A stretch of DNA of 64,000 nt from an uncultured Collinsella sp. (GTDB lineage: Bacteria; Actinomycetota; Coriobacteriia; Coriobacteriales; Coriobacteriaceae): positions 1-64,000 of the forward strand of contig CABUSV010000001.1 in assembly GCA_902494345.1 (NCBI GenBank), written 5' to 3'. The position numbers were made by a program, and so were the translations under genes. This document shows positions 51,138-58,818 of the stretch, piece by piece (the stretch's first letter is position 1; each line of letters opens with the position of its first letter). The notes under the pieces are model-generated. The model made no database searches and was not told the origin of the DNA. It saw only the letters and a program-made list of their open reading frames with translations.

Positions 51138-51899
51138 ATGAGCGTATTCGAAATTGTGTTTAGTCCGACGGGTGGAACGCAGAAGGTGTCTGGCCTTGTG
51201 GCCGGGGCACTGGACAAGAATACCGTTACCGTCGATCTGACCGATAGCGGGCTAGATTTCAGCGCTGTCTCGATGACTGAGGACGACGTGGCCGTAATCT
51301 CTGTGCCGGCGTATGCCGGTAGAATCCCGGCTGTGGTGGCTGACCGGTTGGGCATGGTTCACGGCAACGGAGCGCGGGCCGTTCTGGTGTGCGTCTACGG
51401 AAACCGCGCGTTTGAGGACACGCTCGTAGAGCTGGAGGACGTTGCGAAGCATGCGGGATTCCGGGTGATCGCGGCAGTTGCGGCCATTGCAGAACATTCC
51501 ATTGCGCGACAGTTTGCTGCCGGTCGTCCGGATGCGCAGGATGCGGCGCAGCTTGCTGAGTTTGCTCAGCAAATTCAGCAAAAGCTGTTGGCTGAGGATG
51601 CGTCCGAGCCCTCTATCCCCGGCAATCGTCCTTATAAACAAGCTGGAGGTCACCGCATGGCGCCCGAGGCAACAGAGGATTGCGTCTCCTGCGGTGCATG
51701 CGCCGCGGCGTGCCCCGTTTGTGCTATCGACAAGGGTGACCCCAAACGAGCAGCTGGCGAGGCGTGCATCTCCTGCATGCGCTGCATCGCCGTATGTCCG
51801 CGAGGTGCTCGCAAGCTTGATTCCAGCAAACTATCCGCTGTTTCCCAGATGCTGAGCAAGGTTTGCGTCGTGCGGAAGGAATGCGAGCTCTTCATCTAG
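51138..51899 (+). CDS. EFR1-type flavodoxin/ferredoxin fusion
   Basis: A 253-residue electron carrier. The N-terminal flavodoxin-like half (about 1-150) has the FMN phosphate loop FSPTGGTQKV at residues 8-17, and PAYAGRIPA. The C-terminal half has two 4Fe-4S motifs: CVSCGACAAACPVCAI near 183 and CISCMRCIAVCPRGA near 213. This layout is that of EFR1-family ferrodoxins, whose partners are mostly unknown. GGGGGAGGG lies about eight bases before the ATG. It stands alone between an unusual promoter region and family-B repeats. Confidence 0.87.
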   Translation: MSVFEIVFSPTGGTQKVSGLVAGALDKNTVTVDLTDSGLDFSAVSMTEDDVAVISVPAYAGRIPAVVADRLGMVHGNGARAVLVCVYGNRAFEDTLVELEDVAKHAGFRVIAAVAAIAEHSIARQFAAGRPDAQDAAQLAEFAQQIQQKLLAEDASEPSIPGNRPYKQAGGHRMAPEATEDCVSCGACAAACPVCAIDKGDPKRAAGEACISCMRCIAVCPRGARKLDSSKLSAVSQMLSKVCVVRKECELFI

Positions 51900-51912
51900 C
51901 GCATACGAAATT

Positions 51913-51975
51913 GGCGCAATGGGGCCAGGTTAATCTGCACCGACCTGGTGCAAACAAACCTGTCCCCAATGCACC
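51913..51975. repeat. Family-B head-to-head pair
   Basis: GGCGCAATGGGGCCAGGTTA faces GGTGCAAACAAACCTGTCCC and ends in AATGCACC. The whole 63 bases form one imperfect palindrome. Confidence 0.82.
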
Positions 51976-51980
51976 AGAGC

Positions 51981-52020
51981 AAGGAGTGTCCCCGGGTGCC
52001 GGCAGAAAAGGAACGTCCCT
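51981..52020. repeat. Degenerate family-A unit
   Basis: AAGGAGTGTCCCC is followed by CCGGCAGAAAAGGAACGTCC, which equals the left arm and loop of the 3131-3161 hairpin in the opposite orientation. The right arm has decayed. Confidence 0.65.
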
Positions 52021-52129
52021 AAGTACCGCATAAATACCGTTTATCGGAGAAAAAATACCGTTCGCCGGTCATAATGATTGTTCCGGCTTTGGGCTTGTCT
52101 ACAATAACCCCCGTAAAAGAAATGCGGAA

Positions 52130-52217
52130 GGTTACCGAGTCCCCTCGGACGTGGGCCTAACCAAAGTCTTTGATCGCGAGCGTCTCAATGGGCGCATTCG
52201 ATTGATTTTGGTTGGGC
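52130..52217 (+). promoter_or_regulatory. Leader with two mutually exclusive stems upstream of the IIA gene
   Basis: Stem 1: GGTTACCGAG (52130) pairs in two blocks with CTCGG and TAACC (to 52162), leaving asymmetric bulges like a BglG/LicT antiterminator target. Stem 2: GCCTAACCAAA (about 52156-52166) pairs with TTTGGTTGGGC (52207-52217), 10 of 11. Both use TAACC, so only one can form. There is no T tract after stem 2. A LicT-type gene follows in the operon, which supports a regulatory role. Confidence 0.45.
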
Positions 52218-52242
52218 TATATTTATGAAGGGACATGTCACC

Positions 52243-52755
52243 ATGGGTTTCTTTTCTCGCCTAATGGGTGGCTCGGATAAGCAGACGACTGCGGCTTCCG
52301 AGTTCGAAATCCTCGCTCCCGTTTCCGGCGAGCTTGTTCATCTAGAAAATACCAATGACCCCGCTTTTAGCAGCCGTGCAGTGGGCGATGGCGTTGCCGT
52401 GGTTCCCCAAGAGGGAACGGTGTGCGCTCCTGTTTCCGGCACCGTCGCGGCGCTGTTTCCGACTGAGCACGCGCTGGGCATCATGTCCGACGACAGCTCT
52501 GCTCAGGTGATGCTGCATATCGGAATCGACACTGTTAAACTTGAGGGCAAGGGCTTCCATGCGCTTGTTGCCCAGGGTGATCACGTTGACGCGGGCCAGC
52601 CCCTCGTCGAGGTCGATTTCGACGTGGTCCGCGCCGCCGGCTTCGATCCCACGGTCTTCGTTATCGTGTGCGAGCGCTCGGAGAACTCGACTCTTCGTGA
52701 GCATGCTTCCGGCCCTGTTGCTGTTAAAGAGCCTGTCGTCTGGCTTTCCGAGTAA
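52243..52755 (+). CDS. PTS EIIA, glucose family
   Basis: A 170-residue soluble phosphocarrier of the glucose family. ILAPVSGELVHLENTNDPAF begins the domain at about residue 28, and the phosphorylated His is His92 in VMLHIGIDTVKLEGKGF. It takes phosphate from HPr and passes it to EIIB. It is first in an operon with an antiterminator, an EIICB lacking EIIA, and a GH4 hydrolase, so it probably serves that permease, and possibly murP as well. AGGGA is eight bases before the ATG at 52243; an ATG at 52225 overlaps the ribosome site. Confidence 0.9.
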   Translation: MGFFSRLMGGSDKQTTAASEFEILAPVSGELVHLENTNDPAFSSRAVGDGVAVVPQEGTVCAPVSGTVAALFPTEHALGIMSDDSSAQVMLHIGIDTVKLEGKGFHALVAQGDHVDAGQPLVEVDFDVVRAAGFDPTVFVIVCERSENSTLREHASGPVAVKEPVVWLSE

Positions 52756-52773
52756 ATTCTTGTGGTGGGTACC

Positions 52774-53627
52774 GTGGTTATCAAGCGAGTTTTTAACAAC
52801 AACGTCGCAATGGTCACTTCGGACGATGGCTCCGAGCTCATCGTCATCGGTCGAGGCCTCTGCTTTGGCCGTCATGCCGGCGATGCCATCGACGAGACGT
52901 CGATCGAAAAGACCTACGCGTTGCAGGAGGGAACTTCTCAGGATTCGCGTACGATTGACCGCTTGGCACATCTTTTGGAGTCCATCCCCACCGTCAACCT
53001 CGTGATTGCCGAGGACATTGTTCAGATGCTCCGTCGAGAGCTCAATGTTGATATCAACGACAAGATTCTCATTGCTCTCGCAGACCATATCAGCCTTGCT
53101 TTGGAGCGCGAGCGCAAGGGCGTCTCCTGTGAGAATCCGTTGCTGCTCGAGATCCAGCAGTTCTATCGCAAGGAGTATGCACTTGCGGGCCGTGCGCTGC
53201 AGATTATCAAGGAGTATATGGGCATTCAGATGAGCGAAGAAGAGCAGGGTTTCATTACGCTGCATATCGTCAACGCCACCATGCCGCAACGCTCCGATCG
53301 TTTGATTGTTTCGGTCCAGCTTGTTCGCGACGTGCTCGCGATTGTTTCCAAGCGCTATGCTACGACCCTCGATGACACCTCGCTGCCTTACGAACGTTTC
53401 GTTCGTCACCTGCAGTTTTTCGCACAGCGAGCGCTCGATCCTACGGCAGGGCAAATCAACGGAGACGCGCTGTTCCGAATCGATGAAACGGCGTATCCGT
53501 GCGCATTCTCGTGCGCGACGCCATAGCCGCCCACTTGTCGTCTACCTATAACGTTGTCGTTACCGATGCTGAGAAGAGTTATCTCGCATATCACATTGTT
53601 AACCTGCTTGGAGAACCTGGTCTCTAG
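52774..53627 (+). pseudogene. LicT/BglG-family antiterminator, frameshifted near its 3' end
   Basis: A sugar-responsive RNA-binding antiterminator. The CAT RNA-binding domain begins VIKRVFNNNVAMVTSDDGSE; PRD1 and PRD2 follow, with the conserved His in DRLAHLLES and LADHIS, and LHIVNAT. The uninterrupted frame ends at 53526 (AYPCAFSCATP), about 35 residues short. Reading one frame over from about 53508 gives VRDAIAAHLSSTYNVVV and YLAYHIVNLL to a stop at 53625-53627, the expected PRD2 end. One missing base near 53510 explains this. The start is a GTG, either 52774 or 52762. If truncated, it may be partly active. Confidence 0.75.
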
Positions 53628-53726
53628 GCATAACGTGCCCACACATCGATTGATATAAGGCAAGGCTCACGGTCTTGTCCAGGGCACATCTGTCTTAATT
53701 TGCGGAAAAGGAAGGGGAGTACCGCT

Positions 53727-55343
53727 ATGACCGCAAAAAAGAAGTTCAATTTCAAAGCGCCGTTGGAGGTGTTCGCGAAGTCGATCGTTCAGCCGATGAT
53801 GTATCTCTCGGTTGCCGGCATCCTGCTCATCGTGGGCATCATTCTGACCAACAAGACCATCTGCGCTTTGGTCCCCGTACTGGGCTCCGGTCCGTTCCAG
53901 CTTGTGGGCGCCGTTGTCTATCAGTCGCTGATGTTTGTCATCAACAACCTCTCGATTCTGTTCTGCGTGGGCATCGCCGGCGCCATGGCAAAGAAGAACA
54001 AGGGCCATGCTTCGCTGATTGCCCTGATGTCGTTCTTCCTGTTCCTGCAGGCTAACAACATCGTGCTCAACGCCACCGGCTCTCTTGCCGATGCGAGCGG
54101 CATGCTCGGTCTTACCGGAACCGGCCAGGCCACCGTTATGGGCATTCAGGTGCTCGATACCGGCGTGTTCGGCGGCATCATCCTTGGTTGCATCACCGGT
54201 GCCGTGTTCAACAAGTACTCGAACAAGCAGTTCCCCATTGCCCTTTCGATGTTCTCGGGCGTCCGCTTCCCGTTCCTGATTATGATCATCATTTCCTGGA
54301 TCATGGGCGCTGGCTTCTGCATCGTTTGGCCTCCGGTTCAGGGTGCCATCTCCTCCGTTGCCGGCATCATTAAGGAGTCGGGCAACATCGGTCTGTTTAT
54401 CTACGGCATGCTCAACAAGCTGCTCGTTCCCACCGGTCTGCACCACCTCATCTACACCCCGTTCCAGTTCTCCGATGTGGGTGGCACCCTGACGCTGGGT
54501 GATCAGGTTATTGCCGGCGCCTATCCCATCCGTGTTGCCGAGATGGCAATGACGGGTCAGCCCTTCTCCGATAGTACGTATTTCAACAGCTACACCTTCA
54601 ACAACCTGTGGCCCTACATCGGTATCGGTCTCGCCTTTATCGTCACCGCTTACAAGGGGAACAAGGATAAGACCAAGGCCGTTATTATCCCGCTGATCAT
54701 CACCGCCGTGCTCTCCTGCGTGACCGAGCCCATGGACTTCCTCTTTGTCTTTGCCGCTCCCGTGCTCTTTGTCGTTCACTCGGTTCTTTCCGGCATCTTC
54801 CTGGTCCTGCTCAAGGTCCTCTCCGTGCCCGCTTCGACTGCAGGCGGCATCATCAACATCGTGGTTTCCAACCTGGTCCTCGGTGTCGATAAGACCAACT
54901 GGCCGGTTATGCTGGTGCTTGGAGTCGTCAACGCCGCTCTGTACTTCTTCCTCTTCACCTTCCTTATCAAGAAGCTCAACCTCCACACGCCTGGTCGCGA
55001 GGAAGAGTCCGAGCTTGCCGAGTCCGTTGCCGAGGGCGAGGCCGCCGCGTCTGTCGCGGTGAAGCAGGGCGCTGTTGCCGCGGCTCCCGCAGAGGGCGTC
55101 GATGCAGGTATTGCCGACCTGGTCGCAGGTCTTGGTGGCAAGGACAACATCGAGGAGCTCGAGAACTGCTTTACGCGTCTCCGCGTGAACGTTAAGAACC
55201 CGGACCTCATCAATGAGGACCTCATCAACCACGTGCCCAACAGCGGCATCAACCGCAACGGCAATAATATCCAGATCATCTTTGGCATGAAGGTCGCCGA
55301 GATGCGCGACAAGGTCGAAAACGCAATTGAGAAGGAGCAGTAA
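53727..55343 (+). CDS. PTS permease EIICB, alpha-glucoside type
   Basis: A 538-residue membrane permease. The EIIC domain comes first (about 10-430, about ten hydrophobic segments, with TEPMDFLFVFAAPVLF as the substrate loop). A Glu/Ala linker (about 435-460) follows, then EIIB with the phosphorylated Cys481 in LENCFTRLRVNV. It needs the EIIA encoded at 52243. EIIC-EIIB order and the GH4 partner point to maltose, isomaltulose or other alpha-glucosides. AAGGGGAG is seven bases before the ATG at 53727. The GH4 gene starts four bases after its stop. Confidence 0.9.
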   Translation: MTAKKKFNFKAPLEVFAKSIVQPMMYLSVAGILLIVGIILTNKTICALVPVLGSGPFQLVGAVVYQSLMFVINNLSILFCVGIAGAMAKKNKGHASLIALMSFFLFLQANNIVLNATGSLADASGMLGLTGTGQATVMGIQVLDTGVFGGIILGCITGAVFNKYSNKQFPIALSMFSGVRFPFLIMIIISWIMGAGFCIVWPPVQGAISSVAGIIKESGNIGLFIYGMLNKLLVPTGLHHLIYTPFQFSDVGGTLTLGDQVIAGAYPIRVAEMAMTGQPFSDSTYFNSYTFNNLWPYIGIGLAFIVTAYKGNKDKTKAVIIPLIITAVLSCVTEPMDFLFVFAAPVLFVVHSVLSGIFLVLLKVLSVPASTAGGIINIVVSNLVLGVDKTNWPVMLVLGVVNAALYFFLFTFLIKKLNLHTPGREEESELAESVAEGEAAASVAVKQGAVAAAPAEGVDAGIADLVAGLGGKDNIEELENCFTRLRVNVKNPDLINEDLINHVPNSGINRNGNNIQIIFGMKVAEMRDKVENAIEKEQ

Positions 55344-55346
55344 ACA

Positions 55347-56729
55347 ATGATCATTACTCTGTGTGGTGGCGGATCCACCTTTACCCCCGGCATCGTCAAG
55401 TCCATCGCCCTGCGCAAGGACGAGCTCGACGTTGACGAGATTCGTCTGTACGACATCAACGAGGAGCGCCAGCGCAAGATCGGCGTGCTCGTGGACTGGA
55501 TTTTGCACGAGGACCTCGGCCTGGACATCAAGCTCACGGTGACCACCGACAAAAAGACGGCTTTTACCGACGCGAGCTTCGTGTTTGCCCAGATGCGCGT
55601 GGGCGGCTACGCCATGCGCGAGCAGGACGAGAAGATTCCGCTGCGTCACGGCTGCGTGGGTCAGGAGACTTGCGGTTGCGGCGGCCTTGCCTACGGCATG
55701 CGCACCATCTTCCCCATGGTCGAGCTGATCGATGACGTTGAGAAGTACGCCAAGAAGGACTACTGGATTCTCAACTACTCCAACCCTGCCGCCATCGTCT
55801 CCGAGGGCTGCCGCGTGCTGCGTCCCAACGCTCGTATCATCAACATCTGCGACATGCCGATCGCGATCATCGACGTGGTTTGCGCCGCGCTCGATATCGA
55901 CAAGAAGGATGTCGAGTACGATTACTTTGGCCTCAACCACTTTGGTTGGTTCACCTCGATCCGCCACAAGGGCGAGGAGGTGCTCCCGCAGCTGCGCGAG
56001 TACATCAAGGAGCACCAGATCCTGCTGCCCGACTCTTACCTCAAGGGCATGGGCTCGCTCATGGCAAAGAAGCCCGAGGAGGCCGTCGACGAGCACCCCG
56101 AGCAGAACCGCCACACCAAGGGCAGCTGGTACTACGTCTGGAAGGGCGAGTACGAGATCATGGAGTGCTTCCCGGAGTACCTGCCCAACACGTATCTGAA
56201 CTACTACCTGCAGCAGAAGGAGTTCGTCGAGCACTCCAACCCCGAGCGCACCCGTGCTAACGAGGTTGAGGAGACGCGTGAGAAGAACCTCTTTGATGGT
56301 ATCGACCATTACGAGAAGACGGGCGAGATCGACGAGAGCACGTTCTATGCGGGCAGCCACGGCGACTGGATTGCCGATCTGGCTATCGCTCTGAAGAACG
56401 ACACCAAGCAGCGCTTCCTGGTCATTTGCGAGAACAAGGGCGCCATCCCCAACATGCCCTACGACGCTATGGTCGAGCTGCCTGCCTACATTGGCAAGAA
56501 CGGCCCCGAGGTCATCAGCCGCGACAACATTCCGCTGTTCCAGCAGGGCCTCATGATGCAGCAGCTGAACTCCGAGAAGCTCATTGTCGAGGCTACGATC
56601 GAGGGTTCGTACGAGAAGGCGCTTAAGGCCTTTACGCTCAACAAGACCGTGCCGTCGATGAAGGTCGCCAAGGAGGTTCTCGACGACATGATCGAGGCCA
56701 ACAAGGGTTACTGGCCCGAGCTTAAGTAA
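55347..56729 (+). CDS. 6-phospho-alpha-glucosidase (GH4)
   Basis: A 460-residue cytosolic hydrolase of glycoside hydrolase family 4, needing NAD+ and Mn2+. The NAD fold is at ITLCGGGSTFTPGIV near the start. The metal-site Cys is in INICDMPIAII near 171, where CDMP is the signature for alpha-linked substrates (CNVP marks the beta enzymes). It splits phosphorylated maltose-like sugars delivered by the EIICB above into glucose and glucose-6-phosphate. GAAGGAG lies in the end of the permease gene. A strong hairpin follows. No alpha-amylase gene is nearby. Confidence 0.93.
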   Translation: MIITLCGGGSTFTPGIVKSIALRKDELDVDEIRLYDINEERQRKIGVLVDWILHEDLGLDIKLTVTTDKKTAFTDASFVFAQMRVGGYAMREQDEKIPLRHGCVGQETCGCGGLAYGMRTIFPMVELIDDVEKYAKKDYWILNYSNPAAIVSEGCRVLRPNARIINICDMPIAIIDVVCAALDIDKKDVEYDYFGLNHFGWFTSIRHKGEEVLPQLREYIKEHQILLPDSYLKGMGSLMAKKPEEAVDEHPEQNRHTKGSWYYVWKGEYEIMECFPEYLPNTYLNYYLQQKEFVEHSNPERTRANEVEETREKNLFDGIDHYEKTGEIDESTFYAGSHGDWIADLAIALKNDTKQRFLVICENKGAIPNMPYDAMVELPAYIGKNGPEVISRDNIPLFQQGLMMQQLNSEKLIVEATIEGSYEKALKAFTLNKTVPSMKVAKEVLDDMIEANKGYWPELK

Positions 56730-56762
56730 AAGCAACAGGGTCGCTGGCCGCATGCCTGAAGC

Positions 56763-56798
56763 AATGCCCCGCCCACGTGATTGCGCGGGCGGGGCATT
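56763..56798 (+). terminator. Hairpin at the end of the alpha-glucoside operon
   Basis: AATGCCCCGCCC pairs perfectly with GGGCGGGGCATT around a 12-base loop. The following tract is poor in T, so it may act with Rho or as a 3' stabiliser. Confidence 0.65.
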
Positions 56799-56900
56799 GT
56801 CGTTTGGTAACGCGTTTTATCAAATATGGCATTTATCTGCGATAATGTTCATTTTCACCGCTGATGGTGACATTTCATACCGCCTGCCGAACTGCGTGGA

Positions 56901-56921
56901 GACCTAACAACTTTTTAGGTC
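56901..56921 (+). promoter_or_regulatory. Small hairpin in the hydrogenase operon leader
   Basis: GACCTAA pairs with TTAGGTC around CAACTTT, 65 bases before the first gene. Upstream at about 56857, TCACC-GCTGAT-GGTGA is an operator-like inverted repeat. Confidence 0.35.
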
Positions 56922-56985
56922 AGTGTTGTGCGTGTAGCAATTTCGCCCGGCCTCGCCTCCGGGCTGCCATGTGAGAGGGGATCTT

Positions 56986-58818
56986 ATGGCTCGACTGCAC
57001 GTAATGGAACGCAGCCACGCTCAGGCCGTCATGGACGACCTGCACGATGCACTCGGACGTCGTCTGGCGGTGAGTTCACTCGCCCCGTGCCCCGTCGAGT
57101 TTACGGCGGCGCTCGTCAACCTGTGCTCCACCCAGAGCTGCGGCAAGTGCACGCCCTGCCGCGTGGGCCTGAGCGCGCTGAGCGACCTGCTCGCCGATGT
57201 GCTCGAGGGCCGCGCCGACGAGTCCACGCTCAACTTGATTGAGCGCACGGCCCGCACCATCTACCTTTCGAGCGACTGCGCCATCGGCTACGAAGCTGGC
57301 GCCATGGCACTCACGGCCATTCGCGGCTTCCGCGACGATTTTGAGCACCACATCCGCGAGCACTCCTGCGGCTTTGACCGCGAGGCTCGCGTCCCGTGTG
57401 TCTCGGGCTGCCCGGCGCACGTCGACATTCCTGGTTACATCTCGCTCGTCGAGGCAGGCCGTTATGCCGACGCCGTCAAGGTCATCCGCAAGAACAACCC
57501 GCTACCGCTCGTCTGTGGCCTGGTGTGCGAGCATCCCTGCGAGATGCATTGCCGCCGTGGCATGGTCGACGACCCCATGAACATCCTCGCCCTCAAGCGT
57601 TTTGCCGTTGAGCATAGCGACCTCAACGACCACAAGCCACATGTAGTGGACAACACCGGTAAGCGCGTCGCCGTGATCGGCGGCGGCCCGGCCGGCCTTT
57701 CCTGTGCCTACTACCTGGCCGAGATGGGCCACAAGGTGACCATTTTTGAGCAGCGCCACCACTTGGGCGGCATGCTGCGCTACGGCATCCCCAGCTATCG
57801 TCTGCCGCGCGAGCGCCTGCAGGCCGAGATCGACTGGATCTTGAACGCCGGCATCGACGTGGAGCTCGACCACTCCGTGAGCGGCGAGGAGCTCGCCCGT
57901 CTGCGCGACGAGTTCGATGCCGTCTACCTGGCCATCGGTGCCCACAGTGACAAGAAGCTCGGCCTTCCGGGTGAAGAGGCGCCCGGCGTGGAATCGGCCG
58001 TCAAGATGCTGCGCGCCATCGGCGATGACGAGCTGCCCGACCTGAGCGGCCAGCGCGTGTGCGTCATCGGCGGCGGCAACGTTGCCATGGACGTGGCACG
58101 CTCCGCCGTGCGTTGCGGTGCCGAAAAGGTAAGCATCGTCTACCGCCGTCGCATCTGCGATATGACGGCCCAGGACGCCGAGATTGCCGGTGCCCAGGCC
58201 GAGGGCTGTGAGGTGCTGGAGCTGACGGCCCCGCTCGCCATCGAGACGGGCGAGGACGGTCGCGTGAGCGGCCTGCGCGTGCAGCCGCAGATTATCGGCG
58301 AGCCCCGTCGCGGTCGTCCGGCTCCGCGTGCCGCCGCCACGCCCGAGCGCGTCATCCCCTGCGAGCGTGTGTTCGTCGCCATTGGCCAAGACATCGATTC
58401 CAAACCGTTTGAGGAGGTGGGCATTGCCTGCAAGTGGGGCTGCGTGGTCACCGATTCGGACGGTGCCGTGCCCAACTTCGACGGCCTCTTTAGCGGCGGC
58501 GACTGCCAGACCGGTCCCGCCACCGTCATCCGTGCCATCAACGCTGGCCGCGTGGCTTCGGCAAATATCGACCGCTACCTGGGCTTCGACCACAAGATCA
58601 AGCTCGACGTGGAGCTGCCGACCGTGCAGTTTAAGGGCAAGCACGAGTGCGGCCGCTGCGAGCTGGGTGAGCGCGAGGCCGGCGAGCGTATTCACGATTG
58701 GAATCTGGTCGAGCAGGGCCTTACCGAGGAGGAGGCGCGCCAGGAGGCAAGCCGCTGCCTGCGTTGCGACCACTTTGGCTTTGGCGCGTTCCGCGGAGGG
58801 AGGAGCCTGGAATGGTAG
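56986..58818 (+). CDS. NuoF-type iron-sulfur / GltD-like oxidoreductase fusion
   Basis: A 610-residue flavoprotein. The N-terminal part (about 10-120) matches the 4Fe-4S end of NuoF (STQSCGKCTPCRVGL). The remainder is like glutamate synthase small subunit: cluster cysteines in RVPCVSGCPAHVDIPGYISL and VCGLVCEHPCEMHCRRG, an FAD fold at VAVIGGGPAGLSCAYYLAEM near 226, and a nucleotide fold at VCVIGGGNVAMDVARSAVR near 360. It probably oxidises NAD(P)H and hands electrons to the hydrogenase encoded next, whose start overlaps its stop. GAGAGGGG precedes the ATG at 56986. It is not a true GltD, because gltBD is elsewhere. Confidence 0.85.
   Translation: MARLHVMERSHAQAVMDDLHDALGRRLAVSSLAPCPVEFTAALVNLCSTQSCGKCTPCRVGLSALSDLLADVLEGRADESTLNLIERTARTIYLSSDCAIGYEAGAMALTAIRGFRDDFEHHIREHSCGFDREARVPCVSGCPAHVDIPGYISLVEAGRYADAVKVIRKNNPLPLVCGLVCEHPCEMHCRRGMVDDPMNILALKRFAVEHSDLNDHKPHVVDNTGKRVAVIGGGPAGLSCAYYLAEMGHKVTIFEQRHHLGGMLRYGIPSYRLPRERLQAEIDWILNAGIDVELDHSVSGEELARLRDEFDAVYLAIGAHSDKKLGLPGEEAPGVESAVKMLRAIGDDELPDLSGQRVCVIGGGNVAMDVARSAVRCGAEKVSIVYRRRICDMTAQDAEIAGAQAEGCEVLELTAPLAIETGEDGRVSGLRVQPQIIGEPRRGRPAPRAAATPERVIPCERVFVAIGQDIDSKPFEEVGIACKWGCVVTDSDGAVPNFDGLFSGGDCQTGPATVIRAINAGRVASANIDRYLGFDHKIKLDVELPTVQFKGKHECGRCELGEREAGERIHDWNLVEQGLTEEEARQEASRCLRCDHFGFGAFRGGRSLEW

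Noticed and set aside
53500..53530. Programmed -1 frameshift in the antiterminator gene
   Set aside because: No slippery heptamer or downstream structure is apparent around 53508, so a plain one-base deletion is the simpler reading.
53667..56753. A 1028-residue antisense frame across the EIICB and GH4 genes
   Set aside because: It is low-complexity Leu/Val/His-rich shadow translation; both plus-strand genes have clear motifs and ribosome sites.
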